From contig NMRB01000400.1 in NCBI GenBank assembly GCA_002633025.1, positions 87,373-151,372 of the forward strand: DNA of 64,000 nt, in the 5' to 3' direction. Positions 11,589 through 23,117 of this stretch are shown here, in pieces; positions within the stretch are counted from its first letter, which is position 1, and every line of letters begins with the position of its first letter. The notes below the pieces were generated by a model that worked only from the letters and a program-made list of their open reading frames with translations, had not been told where the DNA came from and did not search any database. Both the position numbers and the translations under genes were made by a program. This DNA is from Notospermus geniculatus. Its lineage: Eukaryota > Nemertea > Pilidiophora > Heteronemertea > Lineidae.

Positions 11589-12149
11589 GGGCCCGTTTCC
11601 ACCAGCGTTTGTGTTGGTGTTTAGGTCAGCGTCGGCTTTGGCGGTTCAATTTGCGTCAAAACATTTCCGCCGAAAGATTATGTGATCGCGTTTTTCAACT
11701 TGGCTGAATACATGTGCTGAGTTGGCGAGTTGACTTTGATCGAGACGTATCGTTCCAAAAATAGCGTAGAAAAAGCGTGCGTCAAGATTATAATTTGGTG
11801 CGGGGGCGTCAGGTGTGTTCAATGCCGACTTCGACACTGACATGAAAGTGCGGTGGAAACAGTGTATGTCGACGCCAACGCTACTGCCGATGCCATAAAG
11901 CCTAGTTCATACTTCGACGCAAGACCATCGGCGTCCGACGCGCGATCAAATCTGGACGGCGACTTAACCGAATTGATTCATAGTCCAGCGTACTTTAGCG
12001 ACGGCGACCTGTTATGAAATGACTCAAGTAATTACAGACCAAATCGCACGACGGGGTCGGCGTCGAACGCAAGATCGCGCTTTGTTCGCCGGCGATGGTC
12101 GTGCTTCGAAGTATGAATTATAGGCTATACACTTGTGGAAACGGGCCCT
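11589..12149. mobile_element. MITE with GGGCCCGTTTCCAC ends, carrying a nested MITE
   Basis: The left end GGGCCCGTTTCCACCAGCG pairs with the right end TTGTGGAAACGGGCCC. A second inverted-repeat element sits inside at about 11898-12127. Confidence 0.7.
11898..12127. mobile_element. Nested MITE with AAGCCTAGTTCATACTTCGA ends
   Basis: AAGCCTAGTTCATACTTCGA pairs with TTCGAAGTATGAATTATAGG at the other end. It lies wholly inside the 11589-12149 element. Confidence 0.65.
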
Positions 12150-12278
12150 ACAGCTAGGGCTTGGTTTCCCTCCTCTTCACCCTGACACACAAAGGATGTG
12201 AATGGATGAAGAGGAGCGAGGTAAAAACCCCCGCTGTTGGAGGATGGTGTCCTTGTAAAGGTCATCATGGATAGATGT

Positions 12279-12453
12279 CAGGGACGGATCCAGGATTTCG
12301 GGAAAGAGGGGGCGCACCGTGCTAGATACATTGAAATCTGCAGTCAATTTCAATGATTTGCTCCAAATTTCAGAATTTCACGGTCAATTTTAAAGATTTG
12401 TCGGCCAAAAGGGGTGTGTGCGCCGGGTGCGCCCCCCCTTGGATCCGCGCCTG
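12279..12453. mobile_element. MITE with CAGGGACGGATCCAGG ends
   Basis: CAGGGACGGATCCAGG pairs imperfectly with CCTTGGATCCGCGCCTG. The body is about 140 bp and non-coding. Confidence 0.65.
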
Positions 12454-12904
12454 GATGTGGTGGAGAATGAGACCTGGCCGTTGGTCTCTAGTGGTCTAAT
12501 AAAGCGATCACGAGATGCTGTTCTGAAATGTCATCCACAAATTTTCCATTTATGGGTCTTTATGGCCAAGAATCTGGAAATATCACTGACCACTTTTCCA
12601 GTGGTAACTGTATATGGTTAATCTCTCTGCAAAACATGAGAGTGATGAGTTTAGTTGCTCCCTTGCATGACGCAAGACGAACAACTTGGAATAGGAAATG
12701 TGGGGGCAAAATCTATTTTAAGTGTTGTTGTGCAGTCATTAGTGGGAAATAAATGGATAAATCCAACAAGTAGGGCAGTCACGAAATGAACACTGACATT
12801 AATTGGTTGCATTAGAACAAAAGAGTTGACAGCAATTCTACTATTCTCTTCACTAATTCCTTATTTGCCTTGTGTTGTTAAGTTGTTTACCATGTTCTGA
12901 AATT

Positions 12905-13595
12905 TAAAGCCTAGTGTACATCACACTCACAACTGGAGACGCCAGTAGCTCAGTGGCGACTGGTTGACTGGGAGGATCTACCGTAGCTGGATCTGGAGGC
13001 GACTGATCAGTCGCCAGAAACGGTCGATGTACGCACCCTTGCGACTTGCTGGAACTGAGATTTTGCCAGTCGCCGTGAGTTGCACATGTTCAACTTTAGC
13101 GACTAGTTGTACCCAGTTTCGTTCAGTCGCTGCGATGTACGCAGGCTTGCGACTGATCACTGCCAGTTTTCTGAACGAAACCTAGTCTCGTCGAGTCTCA
13201 ACACCCCGGATGTTACCTGGGTTGCTGTCGTACAGTTGTAACACGTGTCATTGTTTACATACAAGGACGCCATCTTGAAAATCGGTATGACGTCACCGTG
13301 GAATCCTCCTTGGGTTGCTGTTAGTCGCAAGTGCGATGCACGCGGTCAGGACATTATGACTGATTGGATCCTCCTAGTTTTAATACTGACTTGCTGAATT
13401 TGCGATGTTCGTACAGCACGTACATCACCAGCAACTGATCAGGACCCATGTTCCCGAAGCCGTCGTAAGGTTAACGATGTCGTTACGCTATGCATTTTCC
13501 CAGTTTTAACGACATCGTTAACCTAACGACGGCTTCGGGAACACGGGCCCAGATCAGGTAATTCCAGTTGCAAGTGCGATGTACGCCTGGCTTTA
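12905..13595. mobile_element. Foldback element of the GTACATCGCACTTGC family, second copy
   Basis: The left end TAAAGCCTAGTGTACATCAC pairs with the right end GTGCGATGTACGCCTGGCTT. Internal arms carry GACTGATCAGTCGC. A separate palindrome at 13443-13550 is inserted near the right arm. Confidence 0.65.
13443..13550. mobile_element. Palindromic MITE nested in the preceding element
   Basis: GACCCATGTTCCCGAAGCCG pairs with CGGCTTCGGGAACACGGGCC, and inside this GTTAACGATGTCGTTA pairs with TAACGACATCGTTAAC. The host-family sequence resumes on both sides (GCAACTGATCAGG and CAGATCAGG). Confidence 0.75.
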
Positions 13596-14063
13596 TACAG
13601 GAAATATTCTCGTGGCGTGATAGGCCTACCATAATGCAGAACTCGCATGCGGCTGTTCTAATGCACATCATTATCATGTTAAGCATGATTGGGCATTCCA
13701 GTTACTTTCCACAAACACAATTGGAACCTTTCTAATTGTGCAATACTTGTATGGATGAAACGTCGTCTGCTGCTCCTGTTCGTAATTATAGCTCTATTAT
13801 CTTTAGATTGGTAATTTCCTTTTCTTTGATGAGGGAAGTGGGTAATGAACGCAGTCGTATATTGCGACGACTCTTTGGATTATTGAGACGATTCCGGAGC
13901 TGTAAGTAGTCCGGCTTTGAAGCTGCAAACATCTGATGATATGGATACTATTTCATTCTGACGATTCATGATTTGTGGTGTTCACGCAGAAGGTCAAAAT
14001 ACCACTGCCTTAGAGTTCAGCAAAGTTTCAAAGCTTCAGATTCGAACAAGTGGTTGCGACAGA

Positions 14064-14541
14064 TACTGTCACACTGAATATAGAAGTAGTTCTCAAAATG
14101 TCCTGTCCCGTCCTTAAAAAAATCATAAAACAGGCTACAATGTGTAACGTCGGCCAAATAATGTCTCAAAGTTCTGGACCGCCCTTCCCGTCCGAGTCCA
14201 TCCATGAAGTTCATAAAAAGACTAAAAAGTTGCCACTACGTCCACTACGTTCGCACACAGTTTGAACCGGTAGCCTTTTCAAGAACGTACTGAGAACTAC
14301 TGTAAAGCAGGAAAATTTCGCGTGCAGGAAATTTTTGCGAATTTCGCGAGAGTGTATGAGTCGCAAAAATTTCCTGTCGCAAATATGAGTTCACGCAAGT
14401 GATAAATACGATCCGTAAAAAAAAACTGAAAAAAATGGCAGAGACTCACGAAAATATCCTGCCATGAATATATTAGTAATTCTTGATTCGCGAAAATTTC
14501 CAGCCGCGAAATTATCTTGCTTTACAGTAGCTCAGTGTGAT
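14064..14541. mobile_element. Inverted-repeat element (interrupted copy of the 8092 family)
   Basis: TACTGTCACACTGAATATAG through GTCCGAGTCCATCCATGAAG and on to GAACGTACTGAGAACTA matches 8092-8335. After GAGAACTA it is split by the 14300-14527 insertion, and the host resumes with GCTCAGTGTGATGGGG. Confidence 0.65.
14300..14527. mobile_element. MITE with CTGTAAAGCA ends inserted at a TA
   Basis: The termini are CTGTAAAGCAGG and CTTGCTTTACAG. TA is duplicated on both sides (14298-14299 and 14528-14529), and the homologous empty site at about 8315-8325 has a single TA. The body contains repeated short motifs with TTCGCG and AAATTT. Confidence 0.85.
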
Positions 14542-14916
14542 GGGGGCATAAGAAATTCGGTGAGTTCATCTTTAATGGCGAGAAAGGCTCGAATGATAAG
14601 TTAAGCTTCTCGGAAGATAATCTTACAAAAAAGTTGGATGGTGATTTCCCGTGTAATGGGCTATAAAACCTCTCAGTAAATCTCGAAAATGATGTCAGTA
14701 CATCATGTTGCGGAAACTGAAGAATCTGTCCATAAAATTTATGATCGGGTTTTATGGCGAACAATGGGTTTTATACAGGTATTGTTCATTTGGCAACGTA
14801 ATGCTGTGCATCAGTTGACAATTAGTGTTGATATAAATTATGTACAGAAATGTATCGTAATGGATGCAGGGACGGGAGGCAACCGTTACGGGAGCTTCCT
14901 TCATCAACAACTGTAG

Positions 14917-15222
14917 TACGTTTAAATCATCTGGACCCCGATGGGCGTATGTCAGTCAAACCCCAAGTAACCGGACAACAATGAATTTAGGGTTTACTCT
15001 AAACGGTCCAACGCACATTGTTTTCTAACCAGCTGAACCTTGGTTCGAAATAGAACTTGCAACTAGGCCTTGATTCGAAATTGAACACAGGCATATGCCA
15101 AAGATTGGCTGGAAGTTTCCTGTCAATAAAACGCATTTCAATAGCCAGACTTCACCAACAATACCAAGGTCTGCCTGACAACCAAAGGGTCCTCCTATCG
15201 GGGTCCAGATGATTTAAACGTA
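14917..15222. mobile_element. MITE with TACGTTTAAATCATCTGGAC ends
   Basis: The left end, continuing as CCCGATGGG, pairs exactly with GTCCAGATGATTTAAACGTA at the right. Confidence 0.75.
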
Positions 15223-16053
15223 CTTAAGTGTTTCTTGAAGGAATTTGAAAGGGCAGGGATTTCGAAAATTAGCAAAGAAAAGGGCAGGGTGAACTGAGAA
15301 AAAGGGCAGGGTTAGCACCCATAATAGAAAATGCATTAGCTCAGCTGTTCTGAAAAAAAGGCATGGAGAAGGGTACTGTGGCCTTCTTTTTTTATCGAGA
15401 AAAAGCACTACAATCTGAATTTGAGAAATGATAAGTTTTGAGTAAAAAATGACATCCGAAACAAAGCAGCCTCCATTAAATGGCACTTCAAGTTTCAAGA
15501 CGGTGGTGAAAATCTACTTGTTAAAAGCAATCTTCTCAGTCAGCCCTTCATTAGAAAACCAACAGCAATTTGGTATTGTCTTGCAAGTGAATTTTTGTTG
15601 TGCACATTTCACGATAAAAAGACATATTATCAGGTATCTGTGAACTTTCCGTGCTAGGCCTACTTGTAAATTAATCAACACACACTGATTAGCTGCTCCA
15701 CAAGTTCTCCTGATTTGAAATAGGTAGCGGCATTGACATTACAAATCTGAGCCTTGCCTATCTATCCATTTTTGACTTGCGCTACAAAATACCAAATGTT
15801 AAAAGACCAACCGGTAGACCGGTAATTGAGGCTTTTAGGCTCACATTCATGGTGACATTCTGGCTTGGGCTAAATTTGGCTCCTTGCTTTCAAAGTGCAA
15901 CAAATACGAGAAGTAATCCCCTCCAGACTTACGTACCTTGACAGCCAGCATCACTTGTTGCTGCAGAAATCTTTTCACATGATTTGTGTGGGTTTGTTCC
16001 CTTTAATTGATGATTTCCAACCTGGCTAATACGACCACACATCCATGCCATTA

Positions 16054-16497
16054 GGGGCCATCTCAAAATTACATCGATGCAAAAAAAGACGAAATGACTT
16101 CATCTTTTCCCTGACCCCCTCCCCCTTGAAAAGATGAAGTGGGCACTACTGGCTTCATCCATGTGGGAAGTTCATCGCTCTGACTCATACAGTCCATAGT
16201 AGTTAGGACTAAAGGTGCCACTCCACGTGACAGTTTTCTGTCGAAAGTTTGCTGTCAGACAGTCGATTATTGCTGTCAGACAGCAATAATTGACTATCTG
16301 ACAGCAAACTTTCGATAGAAAACTGTCATGTGGAGTGGCGCCCTTAGTCCCATGTAGCCAGAACCTTGTTCCTTTCTGAAGATTGATGCCAATTTTTTCA
16401 AAAAAGATGAAGTGGGCTTCCCCAAACCGAGAACCCCCTCCCCCCAGATGAAGTCACTTCGTCTTTTTTGGTATCAAAACAATTTTGAGACGGCCCC
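16054..16497. mobile_element. MITE with GGGGCC ends and TTA target duplication, carrying a nested palindrome
   Basis: GGGGCCATCTCAAAATT pairs with AATTTTGAGACGGCCCC. TTA flanks both ends directly (16051-16053 and 16498-16500). A 3-bp TTA/TWA duplication is typical of PIF/Harbinger-type elements, so that superfamily is likely for the missing transposase. Confidence 0.75.
16207..16350. mobile_element. Nested, nearly perfect palindromic MITE
   Basis: GGACTAAAGGTGCCACTCCA at the left pairs with TGGAGTGGCGCCCTTAGTCC at the right, and the arms meet around GCTGTCAGACAGCAATAATT. It lies inside the 16054-16497 element. Confidence 0.8.
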
Positions 16498-16966
16498 TTA
16501 GCACCTCCTTCACACATGGGGATTTTTCTCCTATCAGATTATCACCGTTCCTTTCAGAATTTTTAACTTGATTCCCACTGCCGGCGCTAATTGACTTGGT
16601 GTAACTCGTTCTTTTGTGGCCATATCTCTGTTCCTGAAGCCTGATGTTCCTTGATTGATGATGGGAATGTTGTAAAGGTCAGCGACAGGAAGTGAGCGGA
16701 AAATGATGGTATCGAATTCTGGCGAGGCGCAGGAGACGAGTGGGGAGACCACTTTACATCTCCGTCGCTACGTTGTGGGAAGTAACAGCTCCTTGAATTC
16801 TTTGTATTTTTGTAGGAAAGTTCAGAGTAGAATGAAGTCGACTTTTATCTGTGACTTAACTGTCGTCAGCGCTGACCAAAAGTCAAGGGTAGATTGACGT
16901 GTTGTCTTCTCGTTGTCACTGCCCCATTTTACCGTTATTGGGAATAAAGGGCATGAAATAATAACA

Positions 16967-17365
16967 GGTTTCTAACGTGAAAGACATAGCTTCCTACCGG
17001 ACTTGAACCCTCGCATAAGGCATCAATCGCCAGCACTCAGGGGCAGCACGCCTTAAAGCTCCACAGTATTGAATTTTACGATATTTTCAAAGTGTTAGGA
17101 GAGTGCACATAGAGGTCTCATAGCCTCGTGAAGGTCCCCAAAATGCTTGCCTGATGCGCACTTCATAGAATCAAGGCCTAGTTTTCAGCACATAGTGGAA
17201 AAAACTGCAGGGAGAGCTCTAATGTATTCAGACAGAGCGTAGTACATTTTACACTACGCTGACGTCGTGACGTTGTGCGAGAATCGCGGCGATGATTTGC
17301 GTTTTTCACATTCAGTACAGTGGGGCTTTAACCACCAGGCCAAATCCCCGTCTTTGGGATTAAAG
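16967..17365 (-). repeat. tRNA-derived SINE, family 4, interrupted
   Basis: On the minus strand the B-box region GGTTCAAGTCCGGTAGG and the body CTATGTCTTTCACGTTAGAA match copies at 28125 (reverse) and 26791. The 5' part (GGATTTGGCCTGGTGG on the minus strand) is separated from the rest by the TTAA-flanked insertion at 17057-17327. Confidence 0.6.
17057..17327. mobile_element. Inverted-repeat insertion flanked by TTAA
   Basis: The ends AGCTCCACAGTA and TACAGTGGGGCT are imperfect inverted repeats. TTAA lies directly on both sides (17053-17056 and 17328-17331). TTAA is the piggyBac-type target, so a piggyBac-derived MITE is the best reading. Confidence 0.6.
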
Positions 17366-18183
17366 AGGCCAATTCATACCCCCGTACTTCTGCGGTGACT
17401 CGATTGCGGAGCAGAAAATCTGTTCGCCGCACCAGCAACGGACATGGTTATGCTAGAAACGAATTGAGTCCGGAGAACGCAGTGACCGCACTGAACTCAC
17501 TAATCACATTTCACCCACTCAAATGTTGTGCGCGTACATTCCGTCAACAAATTTGTTTGACTTGAACAGATTTTAACTTTTCGCGCCTTGCGTTCCTCAT
17601 CTGTCGAATCGTCCATTGCGCAAAATGAGGCTATGCACCGGTAGCACGTGAAGTATCAATCGATAAACGGAAGCGAGTAGTGTGACGGACTCCGCTTCGA
17701 GTCAACTGAGTCGATGCGCAATGCGAGTTGAGCATGAACGGCGATGCGAAATGCAAAGCCCACTTGCGCCGACCCCTTGCGCAATGCGTCAGTTATGAAC
17801 CTAGCTATGAAAGGAGTATTCTATTCAGCCCCAAAGAAAAGAAAAATCTCTTTCCACAGAAAAAAGGGACAAATTCTATGAAATTGTCAAAGGGTAATAT
17901 TCTTCTACCAGCTGCTGTTATGAGGATGAAAGGGTATCAGATTTCAAAGACACGGAAGTTCACTACTGAAAGAACTCATAATTTTAGATCACAGATGTAT
18001 GTGTTGGAAGTCCTACTTAAATTTCTGTAGTGGGTACGCCAAGGTGACGTTCGTGAGAATGATAGAAAATGTATGAATACCGTATGTGTTTCTTTGTCAG
18101 CATGCCAGAACAAGATTCTTCATATCAACAAGACAAGGGGCCGTATTCTAGAACATTCCTTTATAGCGTTAAGGGAGCCATTG

Positions 18184-18298
18184 GGCGGTATTCTAGAAGC
18201 TTCCTTAAGTGTAAGGTCGACCTTTAGCTATTGTTTGCAGGTAGAATACAAAAGATTAACGTCGACCTTACACTTAAGGAAGGTTCTAGAATACGGCC
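18184..18298. mobile_element. Palindrome of the GTATTCTAGAAGCTTCCTTA family
   Basis: GGCGGTATTCTAGAAGCTTC, then AAGTGTAAGGTCGAC, is mirrored by GTCGACCTTACACTTAAGGA and CTAGAATACGGCC. Confidence 0.7.
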
Positions 18299-18576
18299 AA
18301 TTAAGTCAACCTTTAGCTAAATTTTATTTCAAGAACCAACCTTTATCTCGGGTCAAAGGATGCCTTTACTAGGCACCTTCCTTTAGCAAAGGTTGGGTCA
18401 TTTCAAGAACCTTCCTTCGTTGCAGGAAATGCTTTATTTTGCCTTAAGGAGGCCTTTAAACATATAGTTGGTCTGGAGTGTCTGACTTTGTGGTAAAGGA
18501 CGACCTTAACATAAGAGAAGTTAAAGGAGCCTTTAGCAAAGTAACTCCTCAGTAAAGGAAGCCTCTATAAAGGTTA

Positions 18577-19577
18577 ATGCGGATGTCAGGTCACACTGCG
18601 ATTGCCTGCGCTACGACGGAACAGTCGGCATCAAGTGTCGCAAGCACGGTCAGGTCACAAAAACGAAAATGTGTACGATCATCGTGGAACAAGCAGCATC
18701 ACTCGCGCAGGGAATCGTAACCGTGTTCAGGTCACCTGCGAATGGATTACGCCCGTCGGGATGACACAGAAGTTGAATAGGTTCAACTTGCGGATGTCAG
18801 GTCGGCCTTGCGATGGCACAGAACACGCGCAGGCTGACTTTTCTGGATCACTTTGCGTCTGAGGCACGACAGCGTGGAACAAATCAGTCGCCGATTTGGT
18901 GCGACATGACTGCAGTTGCGACTCACTTGCGACGAACGGGATCAGTCGCCGACCAAAAAGATCACAGATCGCAAAAGTTCAACATGTTGAACTTTTGCGC
19001 CACGACGAATCATGATCCCGACGGGCGTAATCCAGTCGCAGTCGACCTGACTTGAGTTACGACGTCGTGCGATTATCCAAAACAATGAGCGAGCGGTCAC
19101 GTGCCAGTAACTGACAAATCAGCGCGAGGTAAAAATGAAATGCGGTACCTACCGACAGCATGGAAGCTGCCATCTTGAACAAGTAACATGATCACAAGTC
19201 ACATGACTTTTATGACTTCACTGTGCTACGATCTAGTCGCAGGTGACCTGAACACGGTTACGATTCGCTGCGCGCAGATGCCGCCTGTTCCAGGATGATC
19301 GTACGCATTTTTCGTTTTTGTGACCTGACCGTGCTTGCGATCCAGCTGATGCCGACGACTGTTCCGTCGTGGCGCAAGCAATCGCAGTGTGACCTGACAT
19401 CCGCACGATCTTTTTGATCGGCAACTGATCCCGCAAGTGAGTCGCAACTGCAGTCATGTCACACCAGATCGGCGACTGATGTGTTCCACGCTGTCGTGCC
19501 TCAGACGCCAAGTGATCCGGAAGAGTCAGCGTGCGCCTGTTCTGTGCCATCGCAAGGTCGACCTGACATCCGCATTA
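18577..19577. mobile_element. Foldback with two sets of TGCGGATGTCAGGTC ends
   Basis: TGCGGATGTCAGGTC (or GCGGATGTCAGGTC) occurs at about 18579 and 18791, and its reverse complement at about 19391-19406 and 19560-19576. Inner sequence pairs the outer left arm (CACACTGCGATTGCC) with the inner right arm, and the inner left arm (TTGCGATGGCACAGAACACG) with the outer right arm. Confidence 0.65.
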
Positions 19578-19849
19578 CTTTAGGCCTATTTAAAGGAGGG
19601 TTTAAGAATACGGGCCAAGATCTTTATTCCTCAGAGTAATGCTCATGAAATGTTCATTCCTTTGACTTATCGCATGTGGCCTTGTGGGATTGACGTCTAA
19701 ACCGGCTGTTGCCACTTGCAGCTTTTAAATCCCTAATATTATCAATAAATGGTTATCTTTCCACACAACCTTGCTTTATGACCATCATAAATAGAAGCTA
19801 TGTAATCTTGGACAACATCAGCGGGTGTCAAAAGGTCACAAGAGCTGTG

Positions 19850-20190
19850 TTGGTTGTTGGCCCGATTTAAGGGGCTTACAGGTCGACATTGCGTCTTGAA
19901 GCAACTTGACAGATCCGTCGCATATCAAAAAACCACCACGCGCAGGTCGACATTTCAGCGAATGAGAGGAACTCGATCAGAGCAACTGGCAGTTACCTCG
20001 AACAGCACGCTCATGTGGACAGCGCGTCTTCCATGCCCTCGGTCTATTCGGAAAAGTAGAACATGAGCAACTCAAAACTACTCGCGGCAACTAGCGTATC
20101 CGGCAGTTGCTCGGAGATGCAAGCGCACTCGGATCGACAAAATCGGCAACTGATCAGTCACTCCGAGTTGCTTCCAACGCCGGAAAGCTA
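19850..20190. mobile_element. Probable further foldback arm in the composite
   Basis: GTCGACATT, GATCAG and GCAACTGATCAGTC motifs repeat in both orientations. The pattern resembles the CGACTGATCAGTCGC arms at 12905-13595, but I could not place clean ends. Confidence 0.3.
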
Positions 20191-20984
20191 AAGGTTAACC
20201 TTAGAGTTAAGGAAGCTTCTAGAATACGGCCCAAATCAAGACTTCTTCAATTTGGCGAAGTGGGCAGAGCTAAAATAAGAGAAGAAAAATGGGATTTAAA
20301 TGACTCTTAACTGGGGACAATTTCTCAAGTCAAATATTTTGTTTGAGACGACAAACTGAGTACTTGACGTGCCACACAACGCTGGAAGGCTGAACTTGAC
20401 CCTCTGGATTATAATGTAACTACGATCTTGCACGTCGCCGTAATCGTACCCATGTTTCGTGATATGTCATTTTCTGCTCGGGTTTTCTGCCGTCGGTGAT
20501 GAAGGGAATATCAACAAATCTGTTCAACCGTACACCGTAACTTCCAACACGAACCTTTTCGGATATGAAAATCTCACCTTGTGTGCTGATGGCTGGAGGC
20601 AATGTCCACTGGAGATTAACTCCAGATATATCCAACTTTGTGGAAAAGAAACGAAGCATAAAATAAATGATGGAAGTATTAAGCCAAGATATGATTCTGA
20701 ACAAAGAGAACTGTCATTTACTTAGTAGATTTAATCAGCTTTTGTAATGGATGATTTCTTTGGAAATGTCTTGATATTATGAAATAAATAAATGCCAAAT
20801 GGAATCCTACGCTGTACATTCATAATCCTCAATTTCTTTTGTGTATATGTGAGTATTTATAGCATCAAATTTCATCGCTTTCTTAACAAAATTGAAACAT
20901 TTATAGAAATACATTAATGCCTTGAAGTTGGTGTGAAATGGTAATGAGAAATGTCAGGTTAAAGGGACTCTAGGTTGCTATTAT

Positions 20985-21113
20985 AGGCTCATATGTGGCC
21001 CTGAAATCTGAAACAATCTATTTCTTCCATTCTCTCCTGGTGTCATCTTAGTTCGTTGCGGCTCACCTTCTGAGCAACATGTAACTGGTTTTGTTGTGGA
21101 GGGTCACATGTCA
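20985..21113. mobile_element. Partial copy of the GTGACCCTCCACCACAAAACC family
   Basis: CTCCTGGTGTCATCTTAGTT, then TTCTGAGCAACATGTAACTG and GGAGGGTCACAT match the right half of the complete copy at 60740-60942. Confidence 0.6.
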
Positions 21114-21404
21114 GTGTGGTCACTAGCAGCAGACAACCTGCTGATTTTGGCTCAAATGTTGATGTTCAGTGTACATGTATGTGTAAAAGTCATGTATTTT
21201 ACTTGCAATACATGTCAGAGTTAGATGCTCATGCCAACCGATTGGTGTAATGAGAACATCAAAATGCCTATGAGGAGGCTGCCTATAGGTTGTCCCTTTA
21301 AGTTGGGGCGAGTTTCTGTGATGAGAATGTCATGGCAGTTGTTGAGGTGATTACTCTTGTAGGTTGCCTCCTGCATTTCATCAGATCAATAGTGTAGATT
21401 TGTT

Positions 21405-21660
21405 TTCCGTCAGGACCGACGCCATCATTATTGGCCCTGGTAACTACGGATGAGGCCATCTCAAGCTACTCATGTTCCTCACTTTGATGGGGTCTTTTAC
21501 TTACCCTGCAAAGAAACAAGGTACAAGGCACCACGGCTTACTGTCCTGTGCGACGGACGTGAAGAGCCGGGAATGAAATCCCATATGGCCCGGGCTAGAT
21601 TCGAACCCGGGACCTGCCGCTACCTGAGCGGACGTGATAACCACTCGGCTATCAGGGCTA
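21405..21660 (-). repeat. tRNA-derived SINE, family 1, reverse orientation
   Basis: On the minus strand it begins GCCCTGATAGCCGAGTGGTT, with B box GGGTTCGAATCTAGCC and body CCATATGGGATTTCATTCCC, ending near GGCCAATAATGATGGCG. It is one of the better-preserved copies. Confidence 0.8.
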
Positions 21661-21948
21661 GTGTAGATGAATTTACCCAAGACAACTCCAGGTGTTTATT
21701 CGATTTCCTGCAAATCACCTGGTAAGGAATGGTCTGACTCACAATTTCCTGGATCTACCTCTGTTGACTACAGGTTGAGATCGAGCCTTCTAAGTGTATC
21801 CATCACCAGTCTGGTGGTTGATGAGGAGGTTAGCTAGGGTCACTGATCAAAGAGCCATAAAATCCATATGACAGGTGATTAGATAATCCCTGCGGTGGGA
21901 CCTTGAAGCCATCAGGGTTCATGAACTACACTTATACTTGGACACCAA

Positions 21949-22221
21949 GGGCGTATTCGAATCTTCGTTCTTGACCACACTCGTGCTGACCAAGTTCATG
22001 TAGTTGTTGACTCAACTCGAGAACGGAAGTCCCGAATGCCGAGAACGCAACTGAAGTCGGGCCAAGAACGTGTTCTTCTCAAACCCTAGGCTGAGTGGAG
22101 AGTGAGAAGAACACATTCTTGACCTGACTCGGGTTGCGTTCAAGACTGCTGTTCTCGAGTTGAGTCAGCAACTACATGAACTAGGTCAGCACGAGTGTGG
22201 TCAAGAACGAGGATTTGAATA
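21949..22221. mobile_element. Palindromic MITE with CGTATTCGAATCTTCGTTCT ends
   Basis: The left arm includes GTTGACTCAACTCGAGAACG and the right arm CTCGAGTTGAGTCAGCAACT, with the centre at CTAGGCTGAGTGGAGAG. A second copy, cut at the left by the gap, occupies about 23604-23842. Confidence 0.75.
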
Positions 22222-22227
22222 TGTGTA

Positions 22228-22450
22228 GTAGGTGCAGCCGAGCCCGGGCCATATGGGATTTCATTCCCAGCTCTTCACGTCCGTAACATGGGACACTCAG
22301 TAAGCCTTGTTGCCTTTAACTTGTGCCTTTGGAAGGGCAAGTAAAAGATCCCATCCAAGTGAGGAACATGAGTAGCTTGTGATGGCCTCTTCCATACTTA
22401 CTAATACCAAGGCCAATAATGCTATGGTTTCCACCCTGACAGAAAAATCA
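22228..22450 (+). repeat. 5'-truncated SINE, family 1
   Basis: CCCGGGCCATATGGGATTTC through GTGCCTTTGGAAGGGCAAGT to CCTGACAGAAAAATCAAATA. The tRNA head is lost at the junction with the palindromic MITE. Confidence 0.7.
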
Positions 22451-23117
22451 AATACAAATCCACTTGGCAGTTGGCTCCGTAGGGGCAACTCAACCATGAA
22501 AACTGTGGGCAGTCTATTGTGTCGTTGGCTAGGGCCTCCCAACTTTCAATTTCCAGTGAGTCGAGCCTTGAAGTTAAGTGAGCCTTTTAGTCATGAAGAA
22601 ACCATGGTAAATTGCTCCCCGAGAGCCAATTCGCACAAGAAAATTTTCAAGTGGAGCAGTGTCTTTCAAGACTTGTGGAAGACTTGCCCACAATCAACTC
22701 TTAATAGGCTGCTTTCAGTAGAAAACTTTGATAAAAATTCTGGTGAATCTGGTGTCATACCAAGATGCTTTCACATCCTTGCCAATTCCCTGCAGTGTCA
22801 GCATGGCTTCAAGTACAGTGTGGGGACAAAAAAGTTCACGTGGACTGTTAGTAAATATTTCTCATCACCAACCAAGTTCTTTTTTCTCTTATTAGGTTTT
22901 CTTGTGTTTTACGATGACCCCCAATGGTCCAAACTGACATACATCTTTGTTTTTAGGCCAAATGAGGTGTCCAAATGACCTCAGTTTTTTACGAATTAGC
23001 CATGTGGGAAAATCCTGATGTCTACACTAACCATATATTGAGCAAACAAAGCAGATGAAAAATGTTCGAAGTTTTCAAAGTTGAAGCTAAAAAACAAAAT
23101 ATTGGGTCATATGGATA

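Larger units (their letters stand above)
18139..20232. mobile_element. Large composite bounded by GGCCGTATTCTAGAA repeats
   Basis: The left end is GGCCGTATTCTAGAACATTC. The right end, GGAAGCTTCTAGAATACGGC, is its approximate complement. Several diverged copies of the AAGGTCGACC/TTAAGG arm motif fill 18180-18580, and 18577-19577 is another foldback inside. A lone related end occurs at about 61607-61637. Confidence 0.5.

Noticed and set aside
20420-20704. Minus-strand open frame of about 94 codons with protein-like composition (YGVRLNRFVDIPF)
   Set aside because: I could not match it to a family, and no consistent exon borders or neighbouring exons were found. A decayed exon or repeat remains possible.
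22379-22978. Open frame of 199 codons on the plus strand, repeated at 24005-24601
   Set aside because: It runs from a truncated SINE through MITE sequence, has no domain, and its two copies exist only because the block is duplicated.
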